Assembly: GCA_965248075.1 (NCBI GenBank)
Contig: CBDFIL010000002.1
Span: 372,001-436,000 of the forward strand
Direction: 5' to 3'
Length of the DNA stretch: 64,000 nt
Source: VXNE01 sp965248075
Lineage (GTDB): Bacteria > Pseudomonadota > Gammaproteobacteria > Pseudomonadales > Azotimanducaceae
Made by a program: the position numbers and the translations under genes
In this document: piece after piece, positions 16,192 to 25,364 of the stretch
Position numbering within the stretch: position 1 is the first letter of the stretch
Layout: every line of letters begins with the position of its first letter
Notes under the pieces: generated by a model
Databases searched by the model: none
What the model was told of the DNA's origin: nothing
What the model saw: only the letters and a program-made list of their open reading frames with translations

Positions 16192-19100
16192 TCAGAGCTT
16201 GCGATCCGGTTCGCGCTCGAATCCCGGGTCCATGCCCGCCAGAAAGCCCTGCATCTCGCCGATGTTCCTCACTGGCCCCAGTTCGGTGCGGCCCGCTGCC
16301 TGCACTGTCATCTGGCGCCCGACAAGGCGGCTGTAGAGGCCGCCGCGGGCGATCAGCTCGTGGTGGTTGCCGGATTCCCGCGTGCGGCCGGCGTCCAGCA
16401 CGACGATCCGGTCGGCGTCGCGCACCGTGGAGAGGCGGTGCGCGATCACGATCGTCGTGCGTTCGGTCATCAGCTCCTCGAGAGCGTGGCGCACGGCCTG
16501 CTCGTTGACGGCGTCGAGATGCGAGGTCGCTTCGTCGAGGATGAGCACCTGGGCATCTTTCAGGAACGCCCGTGCAATCGCGACGCGCTGGCGCTGTCCC
16601 CCGGACAGCCGTACCCCCCGCTCGCCGACACGCGTCTCCAGGCCGTCCGGGAGGGCTTCCACGAACGGGCCCAGCGAGGCGCGATGCACCGCCTGGTCGA
16701 GTTCGTCCGGCGTCGCCTCGGGCTTCGCGATGAGGATGTTGGCCCGCAGTGTCTCGTTGAACAGGTAGGTGTCCTGCGTGACCAGCGCGACGCGATCGCG
16801 CAGTTCGTCGAGCCGGTACTCGCGCAGGTCGTGGCCATCGAACCGGATGACGCCCGAACCCGGATCCCAGAACCGCATCAGGAGGTGCGCGGCGGTGGTC
16901 TTGCCGGCCCCCGAGGGGCCGACCAGCGCCAGGGTCCTGCCCGCCGGCACGGTGAAGGTCGCCCCGTCGAGGGCCAGGCGACCGTTCCCCAGGTACGAGA
17001 AGCCGACGTCCCGGACCTCGATCCCGATGCCCCCCGAACGCGGCGGCGCGTCCACCCCGGGGCCGTCCGTCACCGCCTCGACCTCGTTGTGGACCGCGTA
17101 GAGCCGCCGCGTCGCACCCAGGGTGTCGGCGAGCTGTCGGCCGATATGGGCGATCTCGGACACGGGCAGAAACGCCGACATCGCGAGCAGGGTCAGCATG
17201 GGCAGGATCGCGGGCTCGAGCGCATCGGTCGCGACCAGGTGCGCCCCGGTCGCCACCACCACGAGCCCACCGAGCCCGGTGACGGCCTCCAGGATCGCGG
17301 TCTGCTTCGTGAGGTCGGCATGGAACGGCAGCCGCAGCCCGGTGTGGCGTTCGATGCGCGCGACGAACTCGGCCCCACGCGTGTCGGTGCGCTGAAACGC
17401 GAGGATCTCGGGCAGTCCCTGGATGGTGTCCACCACGTGCGCGTTCATGTCGCCGAAGGCCTCCCGGGCCCGCGAGCCCAGCACGTCGATGCGGCGCCGG
17501 GCAAGGAAGGGGCTGATCGCCACCACGGCGAGAAACGGCGCGAGGGCGACGGCCATCGGCCAGCCGAACCACGCGAGCGTGCCGACGACCGCCGCCGGCA
17601 CCAGCACCGCGACGAGAAACGGCGCCACGGTGTGCGCGAAGAAGTACTCCACGAGTTCGACGTCATGGGTCGCCATCCCCACCAGGTCCCCGGTACGGCG
17701 GCGGACGAGGTACGCCGGCGCGAGCCGGTCCAGCTTGTCGAACAGCGCGATGCGCATCTCGGCGAGCATGCGAAACGCCATGTCGTGCGCGCACCACGAC
17801 TCGAGCCAGTGCAGCACGCCGGAGAGGGGCGCGACGATCGCGAGGACGACCAGGTACGGCGTGAACGGCTCGCCCCGCTTCACCGCGGCCACGGCGAGCG
17901 CGCCCGCCACCCCGACGCCGATCAGGGCCGCCACCCTGACGATCCCCAACACCAGGACGACCGAGAACTTGGCCTTCCACGGTATGACGTGGCGCAGCAG
18001 TTCGCGGAACACGCCGGTCCAGCCCATGCCCTCGGCGCGCAGGATCGCGTCGGTCGGTTCGCCGTGCGCACCGGCGTCGTCGAGCTGCACGTCCTCGAGG
18101 GGAATCTCCCGCGGGACCGCACTGCCGTCGCCCGACACCGCCAGGGAAGTGTCGGGTTGCGCGCCCTCCTCGGCCTGGGCGCCCATCAGCCGGAAATACG
18201 CGCCACGCGCACGCATGAGCGATTCGTGGTCCCCCGCCTCGACGATGGACCCCTCGTCGAGCACCAGGATACGGTCCGCCCCGATCACGCTCGACAGCCG
18301 GTGCGCGAATATCAGCGTCGTGCGGCGCTGCATCAGCCGGTCGAGGGCGGACTGGATGACCGCCTCGTTCTCCGCGTCCACCGCGGAGAGCGCCTCGTCC
18401 AGGACCAGGATCGGCGCGTCGCGCAGCAGGGCGCGGGCAATCGCGACCCGCTGGCGCTGCCCGCCGGAGAGCTTGATGCCACGCTCACCGACGACCGTGG
18501 CGTAGCCCTCCGGCAACCGCGTGATGAACTCGTGCGCGTTCGCGGCGCGCGCGGCCGACTCGATCTCCTCGGCGGTGGCTTCGGGCTTGCCGAAGCGCAG
18601 GTTGTCCTCGACGCTGCCGTGGAACAGGTAGGTGTCCTGGTTCACCACCGCGACGTTGGGGTAGACATCGTCCGCGCGCAGGTTGCGCAGATCGTGCCCG
18701 CCGATCCGGACGGCGCCGTCATCCGGATCGTGGAAGCGCAGGAGCAAGCGCACGATGGTGGACTTTCCCGCCCCGCTCTCCCCGACGAAGCCGACCCGTT
18801 CCCCGGCCTCGACGCGGAACTTGAGCCCTCGGTGCGCGGCACGCCGTCCGCCCGGGTAGGCAAACGACACGTCATCGAATTCCACGACCGGGGTGAGCGG
18901 TGCGTCGAGGTCGACCGGCGCCGTTGGCGGTTCGACCGTCGGCCGCGCATCGAGCAGCGCGAAGATATCGTCCGCCGCGGCACGGCCCATCATGCCGTTG
19001 TGCAGCAGCGCCCGCAGATCGCGCTGCGGGCGGAACACCTCGATGCCCATCATCAACACGACGAGCAGCAGCTCGAGACTCATCTGGCCCTCGGCTACGC

Positions 19101-19890
19101 GCCAGGCCCCGAGTCCGAGCACCGCGGCCGTGCCCACCGCGATACCGGTGTCGGTGAGCCCCCGGCCGAGCGCGTTGGTCGCGAGCACCCACATCGTGCT
19201 CCGAAACACCTCGTGCGCACGTTCGGCCAGGAGCCGCCCGCGCGCGGTGCTCCGACCGAACGCCTTGAGCGTGGCAAGCCCCTGGATCGCATCGAGAAAC
19301 TCCGCTGCGAAGGCGCGGTACGCCTGGGACCGGCGCATGCTGCTCTGCGCCTCATGGTGCTGGAACGACGCCGGCGCGAGCAGCGTGAACATGGCGAAGC
19401 CGAACATCAGCGCGGCAACAGGCAAGTCGTGGAAGGCCAGGACCGCGAAGACGACGAGCGGCGCGATCGCGGCTACCAGGAGCTGCGGCAGGTACCGACC
19501 GAAGTAGGTCTCGAGCTGTTCGACCCCGTCGATCATCGAGATCATGACGGCCCCGGTCCGCTCCAGTCCGAAGTGGGCAGGACCCAGCGCGACTACCTTG
19601 GCGTACAACTGCTTGCGCAAGGCCAACTGCACCCGGATCGCGGTGCGATGCGCGACCATCGCGCGCGTGTGCTCCATCCAGCCGCGCAGCACCATCACCG
19701 CCGCCACCGCGGCCAGCGGCGTGATGAGGTCAGCGAACGTATCCCCGGTGAAGACGCGCGCGAGGAGCCACCCGAGCAGCGCGAGCCGGCCGATCCCGAC
19801 CAGCGACGAGACCACACCCATCGCCACGGCGGCCACGATGCGCAGGCGCACGCCGCGCGTGAACTGCCAGAGGCGGGGGTCGAAGAGCAT
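16192..19890 (-). CDS. Fused double ABC exporter (TMD-NBD-TMD-NBD)
   Basis: This 1232-residue protein contains two complete ABC exporter halves in one chain. Each half has a six-helix membrane domain followed by an ATPase domain. ATPase 1 has Walker A GESGAGKST near residue 370, signature LSGGQRQRVAIARALL near 475 and VLDEALSAVD. ATPase 2 has GPSGAGKTT near 995, LSGGQRQRVAIARAFL near 1096 and ILDEATSHLD. Both signature and Walker B glutamates are present, so both sites look competent. In most bacteria these are two proteins (CydDC, MsbA or multidrug heterodimers). A roughly 50-residue linker joins the halves. The substrate is not evident. It is convergent with no intact partner; the nearest gene on its strand is the frameshifted CoA-transferase. 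Confidence 0.9.
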   Translation of the reverse strand: MLFDPRLWQFTRGVRLRIVAAVAMGVVSSLVGIGRLALLGWLLARVFTGDTFADLITPLAAVAAVMVLRGWMEHTRAMVAHRTAIRVQLALRKQLYAKVVALGPAHFGLERTGAVMISMIDGVEQLETYFGRYLPQLLVAAIAPLVVFAVLAFHDLPVAALMFGFAMFTLLAPASFQHHEAQSSMRRSQAYRAFAAEFLDAIQGLATLKAFGRSTARGRLLAERAHEVFRSTMWVLATNALGRGLTDTGIAVGTAAVLGLGAWRVAEGQMSLELLLVVLMMGIEVFRPQRDLRALLHNGMMGRAAADDIFALLDARPTVEPPTAPVDLDAPLTPVVEFDDVSFAYPGGRRAAHRGLKFRVEAGERVGFVGESGAGKSTIVRLLLRFHDPDDGAVRIGGHDLRNLRADDVYPNVAVVNQDTYLFHGSVEDNLRFGKPEATAEEIESAARAANAHEFITRLPEGYATVVGERGIKLSGGQRQRVAIARALLRDAPILVLDEALSAVDAENEAVIQSALDRLMQRRTTLIFAHRLSSVIGADRILVLDEGSIVEAGDHESLMRARGAYFRLMGAQAEEGAQPDTSLAVSGDGSAVPREIPLEDVQLDDAGAHGEPTDAILRAEGMGWTGVFRELLRHVIPWKAKFSVVLVLGIVRVAALIGVGVAGALAVAAVKRGEPFTPYLVVLAIVAPLSGVLHWLESWCAHDMAFRMLAEMRIALFDKLDRLAPAYLVRRRTGDLVGMATHDVELVEYFFAHTVAPFLVAVLVPAAVVGTLAWFGWPMAVALAPFLAVVAISPFLARRRIDVLGSRAREAFGDMNAHVVDTIQGLPEILAFQRTDTRGAEFVARIERHTGLRLPFHADLTKQTAILEAVTGLGGLVVVATGAHLVATDALEPAILPMLTLLAMSAFLPVSEIAHIGRQLADTLGATRRLYAVHNEVEAVTDGPGVDAPPRSGGIGIEVRDVGFSYLGNGRLALDGATFTVPAGRTLALVGPSGAGKTTAAHLLMRFWDPGSGVIRFDGHDLREYRLDELRDRVALVTQDTYLFNETLRANILIAKPEATPDELDQAVHRASLGPFVEALPDGLETRVGERGVRLSGGQRQRVAIARAFLKDAQVLILDEATSHLDAVNEQAVRHALEELMTERTTIVIAHRLSTVRDADRIVVLDAGRTRESGNHHELIARGGLYSRLVGRQMTVQAAGRTELGPVRNIGEMQGFLAGMDPGFEREPDRKL

Positions 19891-20171
19891 GAGGCGGCGC
19901 TCGATCCTCGGTGCGTCGTTGCCGCATACGATGGTAGCGGTTTCGGCTTCCGAGCGAGCGCCCCAACGCTAGACGGACGATCGGTACGGAGCGCCGATCC
20001 GGTGAATCCGGTCCGCGGCGGCATACATGGTCATCGGCCGGTCTGCATGAACTTCGGTGGTGCGGAGTGGGAGTCCTTCCACCGCCTGGCTACACTTGAG
20101 GAGATTCGCGGTTCCTGCAGTCATGACGTGTTGTGATGGATATGCGGTGATGCCGTACGCGGAGAACGACT

Positions 20172-20753
20172 ATGCCACTGAGTAGCTCATCCGCCGGCGA
20201 TGGCCTGATTGGCGTTCTGTTCACGCTCGACCTGGTTGCCGTCTTCGTGCTGCTGGCCGGAGTCGTCTGGTCCGTGGTCTGTCCCGAGCGCCGCATCTGG
20301 CCTCCGCCGGGGCGGCGCTCCTGGCAATATGTCGTGGTTTGGGTCTGCTTCGCCGGGGCCTGCGGACTCAACGCGTGCCTGCTGTTCCTGGACTGGAACT
20401 CCTGGGTTTTCGCGGGCCACCTCAGGTTTCTCCTCGGCGTCCCCGTGGCGCTGCTGGGCGGACTGCTTGCGATCTGGGGAGTCGTCACCCTCGGCCGGAC
20501 GAATTCCCTGGGCCTGGGGGACGGCTTCGTCGCCGCCGGCCCCTACCGGTTCACGCGCAACCCGCAATACCTCGGAGACAACGTCCTCTTCCTGGGCCTT
20601 TGCATCATCGCGAACTCGCAACTGCTCTGGGTAACCCATGCGCTGCTTGCGCTGGCGTTGATCATCAAGCCCCTCAGTGAGGAGGTGTGGCTGCAGGAAC
20701 AGTACGGCGAGGATTACGAACGGTATCGTCGGGACACGCCGTGCTTCCTGTGA
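20172..20753 (+). CDS. Isoprenylcysteine/phospholipid methyltransferase-family membrane protein
   Basis: This 193-residue protein has about five hydrophobic segments and the SAM-binding C-terminal region of the ICMT/PEMT family: DGFVAAGPYRFTRNPQYLGD with the RNPQY motif, and IKPLSEEVWLQEQYGEDY followed by YRRDTPCFL, where EE and YRR are conserved. Family members methylate lipids or small molecules at the membrane. The ATG is preceded by a GGAG-like site near 20160. It stands alone between the ABC exporter and a TonB remnant. The acceptor substrate is unknown. Confidence 0.8.
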   Translation: MPLSSSSAGDGLIGVLFTLDLVAVFVLLAGVVWSVVCPERRIWPPPGRRSWQYVVVWVCFAGACGLNACLLFLDWNSWVFAGHLRFLLGVPVALLGGLLAIWGVVTLGRTNSLGLGDGFVAAGPYRFTRNPQYLGDNVLFLGLCIIANSQLLWVTHALLALALIIKPLSEEVWLQEQYGEDYERYRRDTPCFL

Positions 20754-20884
20754 ACCTGGGGCGTCCTGGACCTGCATTTGGAGAGCGGCGGAGACTTGGC
20801 AGGTCGGTCGGGACGGCGGGCGCGAAAGCCGCTCCTGCAGGGAACCCGACTAACAGGTGTGGCTCCGCGCCCGCCGATTGACCG

Positions 20885-21504
20885 TCACTGGAAATCGAGG
20901 CGCAGCGACACCCCCCACATCTTCGGCTCACCGTACTGGGTGAGCGCATGGCCCAGGGACTCGTAATGGGCGTTGTTCGCGATGCGGTATTCCCTGTCGG
21001 TGACGTTGTTTCCGAACACCGCGATGTCGCCGCTGGTACCCAGGGCGTCCGTCCACTCGAGGCGCACGTTCACCAACCCGTAGGAAGGAATGTCCACGCC
21101 GGGCACGCGCAGCGTCGTGAAACCGGCGAACTGGTCGTCCTGCCACGCGTAGTTCGCGAAGAAGGTCAGGGAGCCGGCGCGGGAAGCCGGGATCAGGTCG
21201 AGCGACACGCCGAGGTGGTACTTGTGCTTCGGAGTGTAGAGAAAGGGGAGGCCGCCGAGATCTTCTCCGGCGGGCGTCACGTATTCGTCGTACTCCGCGT
21301 CCGTCCAGGAGTAGGCCTAGGTCAGGCCCAGGCGGCCGCCGAGCAGGATTTCCCCTTCGACTTCGAGGCCCCTGATGGTGGCCTCCGCAGCGTTCTGCGT
21401 GGCGGTCGTGGCAGCCACGCCGATGATGACGTTGTTCAGCACCTGCGCGTCGTTGTACCAGCTCTGGTAGAGCGCGACGTTGGTGCGCCCGGACAGCGCG
21501 CCCC
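20885..21504 (-). pseudogene. TonB-dependent receptor C-terminal fragment with internal stop
   Basis: On this strand the sequence reads NVALYQSWYNDAQVLNNVII, then IRGLEVEGEILLGGRLGLT, a TAG stop (21317-21319, probably from a tyrosine codon), AYSWTDAEYDEYVTPAGEDL, and a full barrel end with SLTFFANYAWQDDQFAG, IAVFGNNVTDREYRIANNA and a final RLDFQ. The terminal phenylalanine context fits an outer-membrane barrel. The 5' part is missing and is replaced by a truncated xanthine dehydrogenase. It is therefore the downstream partner of a deletion fusion and cannot make a receptor. Confidence 0.82.
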
Positions 21505-22779
21505 GACTCCATTCCGGCGGAACGTGGGGCCGTACGCCGCCCGCGTGCCTTCCCGCGCGGCGTTCCTGAGCCGGAACTCGATGGGGTCGATGTCCAGTTC
21601 CCGCGCCAGTTCGTCGATCACCGACTCGACGCCGTAGGCGGCGATGGGCGATCCGGGCGCCCGATAGGCGTTGCACTTGGGCCGGTTCATCACGACGTCG
21701 TAGCCCACCACCCTGACATTGTCGATGGCGTACGGCGCGAACGCGCAGTTGGATGCCGCCCGCACCGGCGAGCCGGGGAACGCGCCCGCCTGGAAGCGGA
21801 AGGTCGCCTCCGCCGCGACGATACGGCCGTCGCGCCGGGCGCCGATCCTGACGGTGTTCGACGAACCCGCGGTCGGTCCGGTGGCGCAGAAGACTTCCTC
21901 GCGGGTCATCACCATCTTCACCGGGGCGCCGGCCTTGCGCGACAGCACATAGGCGAGCGGCTCGAGATAGACGATGGTCTTGCCGCCGAAGCCGCCGCCG
22001 ATTTCCGCGGGAATCGCGCGAATGTCGGAGAGTCTGGCGCCGGTCATTCGGGCGGTGGCATTGCGGACCATGAAATGGCCCTGGCTGGAGCTCCAGATGG
22101 TCGCGCGCCCGTCGGCCGCCGCGCTGACCAGGCAGGCGTGCGGTTCGATGTAGCCCTGGTGCACCGGCTTGGTCCTGAAATGCCGCTCGATGACGGCGTC
22201 GGCTTCGGCGAACCCGTCGTCGACGTCCCCGAGCGTGAACGCCGTGCGGCTCGCTACGTTCGTCGGGGCATCCGGCGCCGATTCATCGCCTGTGGTGCGC
22301 AGGAACTCGTGCAGCACCGGCGCGTCCGGCCGCATCGCCGCGTCGACATCCAGGACCCAGGGCAGCGGTTCGTACTCGACGTCGATCAGTTCGAGCGCCG
22401 CTTCGGCGGCCTCCGGCGTGTGCGCCGCGACCGCCGCCACGGCGTGTCCGGCGTACAGTGCCTTGTCACGCGCCATCACGTTCCGGCTCACGAAGCGCAG
22501 ATCGGCGGGACCGACCAGCACGGGCGTATCGAGCGGGAAGTGCACCAGGTCGGCGCCGGTCATCACGGCCTTCACCCCGGGCGCCGCGGCGGCACGCTCG
22601 AGATCGATGGACTTGATGCGCGCGTGCGGATGCGGGCTGCGCAGTACCTTGCCCCAGAGCATGCCGGGCTGGGCGAAGTCCGCGCCGAACGTCGCACGCC
22701 CCGTCACCTTGTCTTCGCCATCGGGACGGATCGTGCTCTTGCCGATCCACCGGTTGCTGGTTGCGTCGCCCACGATCAT
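21505..22779 (-). pseudogene. Xanthine dehydrogenase-family molybdopterin subunit, 3'-truncated
   Basis: From the ATG at 22779 the protein begins MIVGDATSNRWIGKSTIRPD and has GEDKVTGRATFGADFAQPGM, GKVLRSPHPHARIKSID, the molybdopterin-binding IPAEIGGGFGGKTIVYLEPL and CNAYRAPGSPIAAYGVES, all typical of the large subunit of the xanthine oxidase family. Similarity ends at AAYGPTFRRNGV, about residue 425 of an expected 750 or more, where the DNA passes directly into a TonB-receptor gene in another frame. The second molybdenum-binding domain is lost, so the enzyme should be inactive. No small FAD or FeS subunit genes are present. Confidence 0.82.
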
Positions 22780-23234
22780 CCCCTCGCTCGCCAGGCCGAT
22801 TCGAGTCGTCAACTGTCCGCGCCTTGTCAGGAACTCGGCCCGGCCGGAACTGCCGATGCCTGCGCAAGGCACAACGGGGCGACGGTAAACGAGGCCTTGG
22901 ACAGCGTCAACGCGGGTGCGTATCCGGACGAGCCCACGCGCGCGACGAACGAAATCGTTCCACACCTTATGGTCGCCCTCGAACTGTCCGAGAAACCAGG
23001 TCCACCCCATTTCTCCGGAGGCGGTCGGTCCTTGGGCGGCGAGGCAAGGTGTTCCGTAGCCGTCCGGGCAGGACGGCGGGGGTTCGCAACGCATCCGGAG
23101 CCGAGTTTCCACCCCGAACCTCCCAAACCCGCATGAACATTGGCTTTCGGCGGCATCTGGCTCACAATTCGGACGGGCTGGCTCGCCAGACGCGAGTCCA
23201 GGTATTCCTCCACTGCGGAAATCAGGGTGCGCCG
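22780..23234. other. Divergent intergenic region, nothing recognised
   Basis: These 455 bases separate the truncated xanthine dehydrogenase gene from the DUF885 gene. The frame of the DUF885 gene is open across much of it, but it shows no protein similarity. Promoters for both genes may lie here; I could not assign -10 or -35 boxes with confidence. Confidence 0.4.
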
Positions 23235-25121
23235 ATGGACGCGTCTCGTATGGAACAAACGGCGACGGGAGCGAAGCGACCGGCGGCGGTTGCTCCATGG
23301 GCGGTCGGCGTGGCTGGGCCGGAGGCGGCGCCGGCGCGTAGCGGCAGCGAAGCGCCGAACCGGCTTTGGAGCGCTGCAATCAGGATTGACCGGGCTCCGG
23401 CTGTTTGGGTTGCAGCCGTTCTGGCCGCGGCCGGTTGGCTGGTGGGCTGTGACAGTGACTTGCGGAAGCAGGACTCGGCAGCCGTCACGACTCCGGGATG
23501 GGAGCGCTTCACCGACGAATTCATCGAGTGGCACTTCGACGCGGCGCCTGGCGCGGGTGTCTGGGCGGGGCGCCACGAGTACGACGGGCAACTGCCGGAC
23601 GTCAGCGCCGCGGCGATCGAGCGGCGCGCCGCGATGCTGCGGGACTTCGCCGCGCGGGCGCAGGAGGAATTCCCCGCGGCATCGCTCACTGCCAGCGAGG
23701 CGCTGGAGCATGCCCAGCTGCTCGCGGCGATGGACGCCATGCTGTTCGGCGTGGAAGTCGCCGAACACCACCGGCGCAACCCGTCCTCGTATGCGGGGGC
23801 GGTCAGTCCCAGCGTGTACGTGTCGCGCGACTACGCTCCCAGGGCGGTGCGGCTCGCATCGCTCACAGCCTATCTGCGGAGACTGCCGGCCTACCTGGAG
23901 CAGATGCGCGCGACGCTCGAGCCGCCGTTCCCGCGGCCGTTCGTGCGTACGGCGCTGGTCCGTTTCGGCGGGCTGGCGACGCACCTGGAAGACGAGGTTC
24001 CAAGTCTGTTCGCAGAAGTTGAGGACGAGGCCTTGCAGGGGTCTTTCACCGAAGCCCTGGGACCGGCCGTTGCTGCCTTGCGGGAGGTCGAGAGCTGGCT
24101 CGAACTTCGGTTGGAAGACAGTTCCGGCGACTTCGCCCTCGGCGAGAAGCGCTACGGCGAGTTGCTGCGGCGCGTCTACCGGATCGATCTCGACTGGCGC
24201 ACGCTCAAGGAGGTGGCGCAGGCAGATCTCGAACGCAATCTCGAACTGCTGCGGGTGACCTGCGCTGCCATCGATCCGGAACTCGCCATCGCGGACTGCG
24301 CCGCGCGGGTGCGCGACGACAAGCCCGCGGCGGGCGCTGTCGCGCGGGCCAACGAGCAACTGCCGGAACTCAGGGCGTTCCTGGTCGAGGCGGACATCGT
24401 GGGCATCCCGAGCGGGGAGGAGGCCTACGTGGCGGAGGCGCCCGCCTACCGGCGCACCAACTCGGCGTACATCGAGATTCCCGGTCCTTATGAGGAAGGA
24501 TTGCCGGCCGTCTACTACATCGCCGGCCCGGACCCCGAGTGGCCGGTGGAGGTGCAGCTCCAGTACGTGCCGGGGGAGGCGGACCTGCTGAACACGTCCG
24601 TGCACGAGGTCTGGCCCGGACACTTCCTGCACTCGCTGTACAGCAAGCGCTCGGACAACCGGGTCGGCACGGTACTCCGGAACGGGATGCTGAGCGAAGG
24701 CTGGGCGCACTACGCGGAAGAGCTGATGCAGGAGGCGGGACTGGGCGAGGGACGGCCGCTGGTGCGCGTGGGCCAGATCCTCGATGCGCTGATGCGCGAC
24801 GTGCGGTTCCTGTCGTCGATCGGCCTCCACGTGGAGGGGATGAGCGTCGAGTCCTCGCGCCGGATGTTCGCGGAACTGGCCTGGCTCGATCCCGGCAACG
24901 CCGAGCAGCAGGCCCTGCGGGGCACCTACGACCCGGGCTATTTCGCGTACACGCTGGGCAAGCTCATCATCGTCAGGATGCGCGAAGACTGGACGGCCGA
25001 CCGCGGCGGCCGGGCGGCCTGGCGGGCCTTCCACGAGCAGATGCTGTCTCTCGGCAGCGCGCCGCTGCCGGCACTGCGCAAGGCCATGATGGGGCCGGAG
25101 GATCCGGGGACACTGCTCTAG
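23235..25121 (+). CDS. DUF885 family lipoprotein (predicted zinc peptidase-like)
   Basis: From the ATG at 23235 the gene encodes 628 residues. A lipobox-like segment VLAAAGWLVGC ends near residue 75, so the mature protein is probably a lipoprotein and the true start may be further downstream. The DUF885 core follows: FTDEFIEWHFDAAPGAGVWA, EAYVAEAPAYRRTNSAYIEI, the metal motif TSVHEVWPGHFLHSL (family form HEAYPGHH), SEGWAHYAEELMQEAG with a second glutamate, and YDPGYFAYTLGKL. This pattern is shared with gluzincin metallopeptidases, but no substrate is established for the family. It is read away from the truncated xanthine dehydrogenase gene. Confidence 0.82.
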   Translation: MDASRMEQTATGAKRPAAVAPWAVGVAGPEAAPARSGSEAPNRLWSAAIRIDRAPAVWVAAVLAAAGWLVGCDSDLRKQDSAAVTTPGWERFTDEFIEWHFDAAPGAGVWAGRHEYDGQLPDVSAAAIERRAAMLRDFAARAQEEFPAASLTASEALEHAQLLAAMDAMLFGVEVAEHHRRNPSSYAGAVSPSVYVSRDYAPRAVRLASLTAYLRRLPAYLEQMRATLEPPFPRPFVRTALVRFGGLATHLEDEVPSLFAEVEDEALQGSFTEALGPAVAALREVESWLELRLEDSSGDFALGEKRYGELLRRVYRIDLDWRTLKEVAQADLERNLELLRVTCAAIDPELAIADCAARVRDDKPAAGAVARANEQLPELRAFLVEADIVGIPSGEEAYVAEAPAYRRTNSAYIEIPGPYEEGLPAVYYIAGPDPEWPVEVQLQYVPGEADLLNTSVHEVWPGHFLHSLYSKRSDNRVGTVLRNGMLSEGWAHYAEELMQEAGLGEGRPLVRVGQILDALMRDVRFLSSIGLHVEGMSVESSRRMFAELAWLDPGNAEQQALRGTYDPGYFAYTLGKLIIVRMREDWTADRGGRAAWRAFHEQMLSLGSAPLPALRKAMMGPEDPGTLL

Positions 25122-25189
25122 CCAGTCGAGTGCACGCCCGCATCCTTCAAGGGGCCGGGGGCGCGGGGGCGCAGGCACAGAAGACCGTA

Positions 25190-25321
25190 GGGACGGGCTT
25201 GTCCCGTCCCGCGGCGAGGGCTTGCACGGGCTCGACACGGGCGATGGTAGGGGACGGGCTTGTCCCGTCCCGTCGCCAAGGGCTTGCGCAGACTCGACTC
25301 GGGCGACGACAAGCGTCGCCC
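25190..25321. repeat. Composite palindromic repeat (two type 1 and one type 2 palindromes)
   Basis: Type 1 palindromes (GGGACGGGCTTGTCCC plus GTCCC) occupy 25190-25210 and 25251-25271. A type 2 palindrome, GGGCGACGACAAGCGTCGCC (plus C), occupies 25301-25321. They are joined by a shared spacer containing GGGCTTGCACGGGCTCGAC. The sequence CATGGAACA follows and runs directly into the end of the IS110 remnant. The arrangement resembles bacterial mosaic REP elements. Confidence 0.85.
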
Positions 25322-25364
25322 CTCGCATGGAACAAATTTCCAGTTGATTGGATTTTTTTGGACG

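Noticed and set aside
16360..20136. A 1258-codon open frame antisense to the ABC exporter gene
   Set aside because: It is rich in Arg, His, Asp and Gln without domains and mirrors a clearly real gene; long antisense frames are expected at this GC content.
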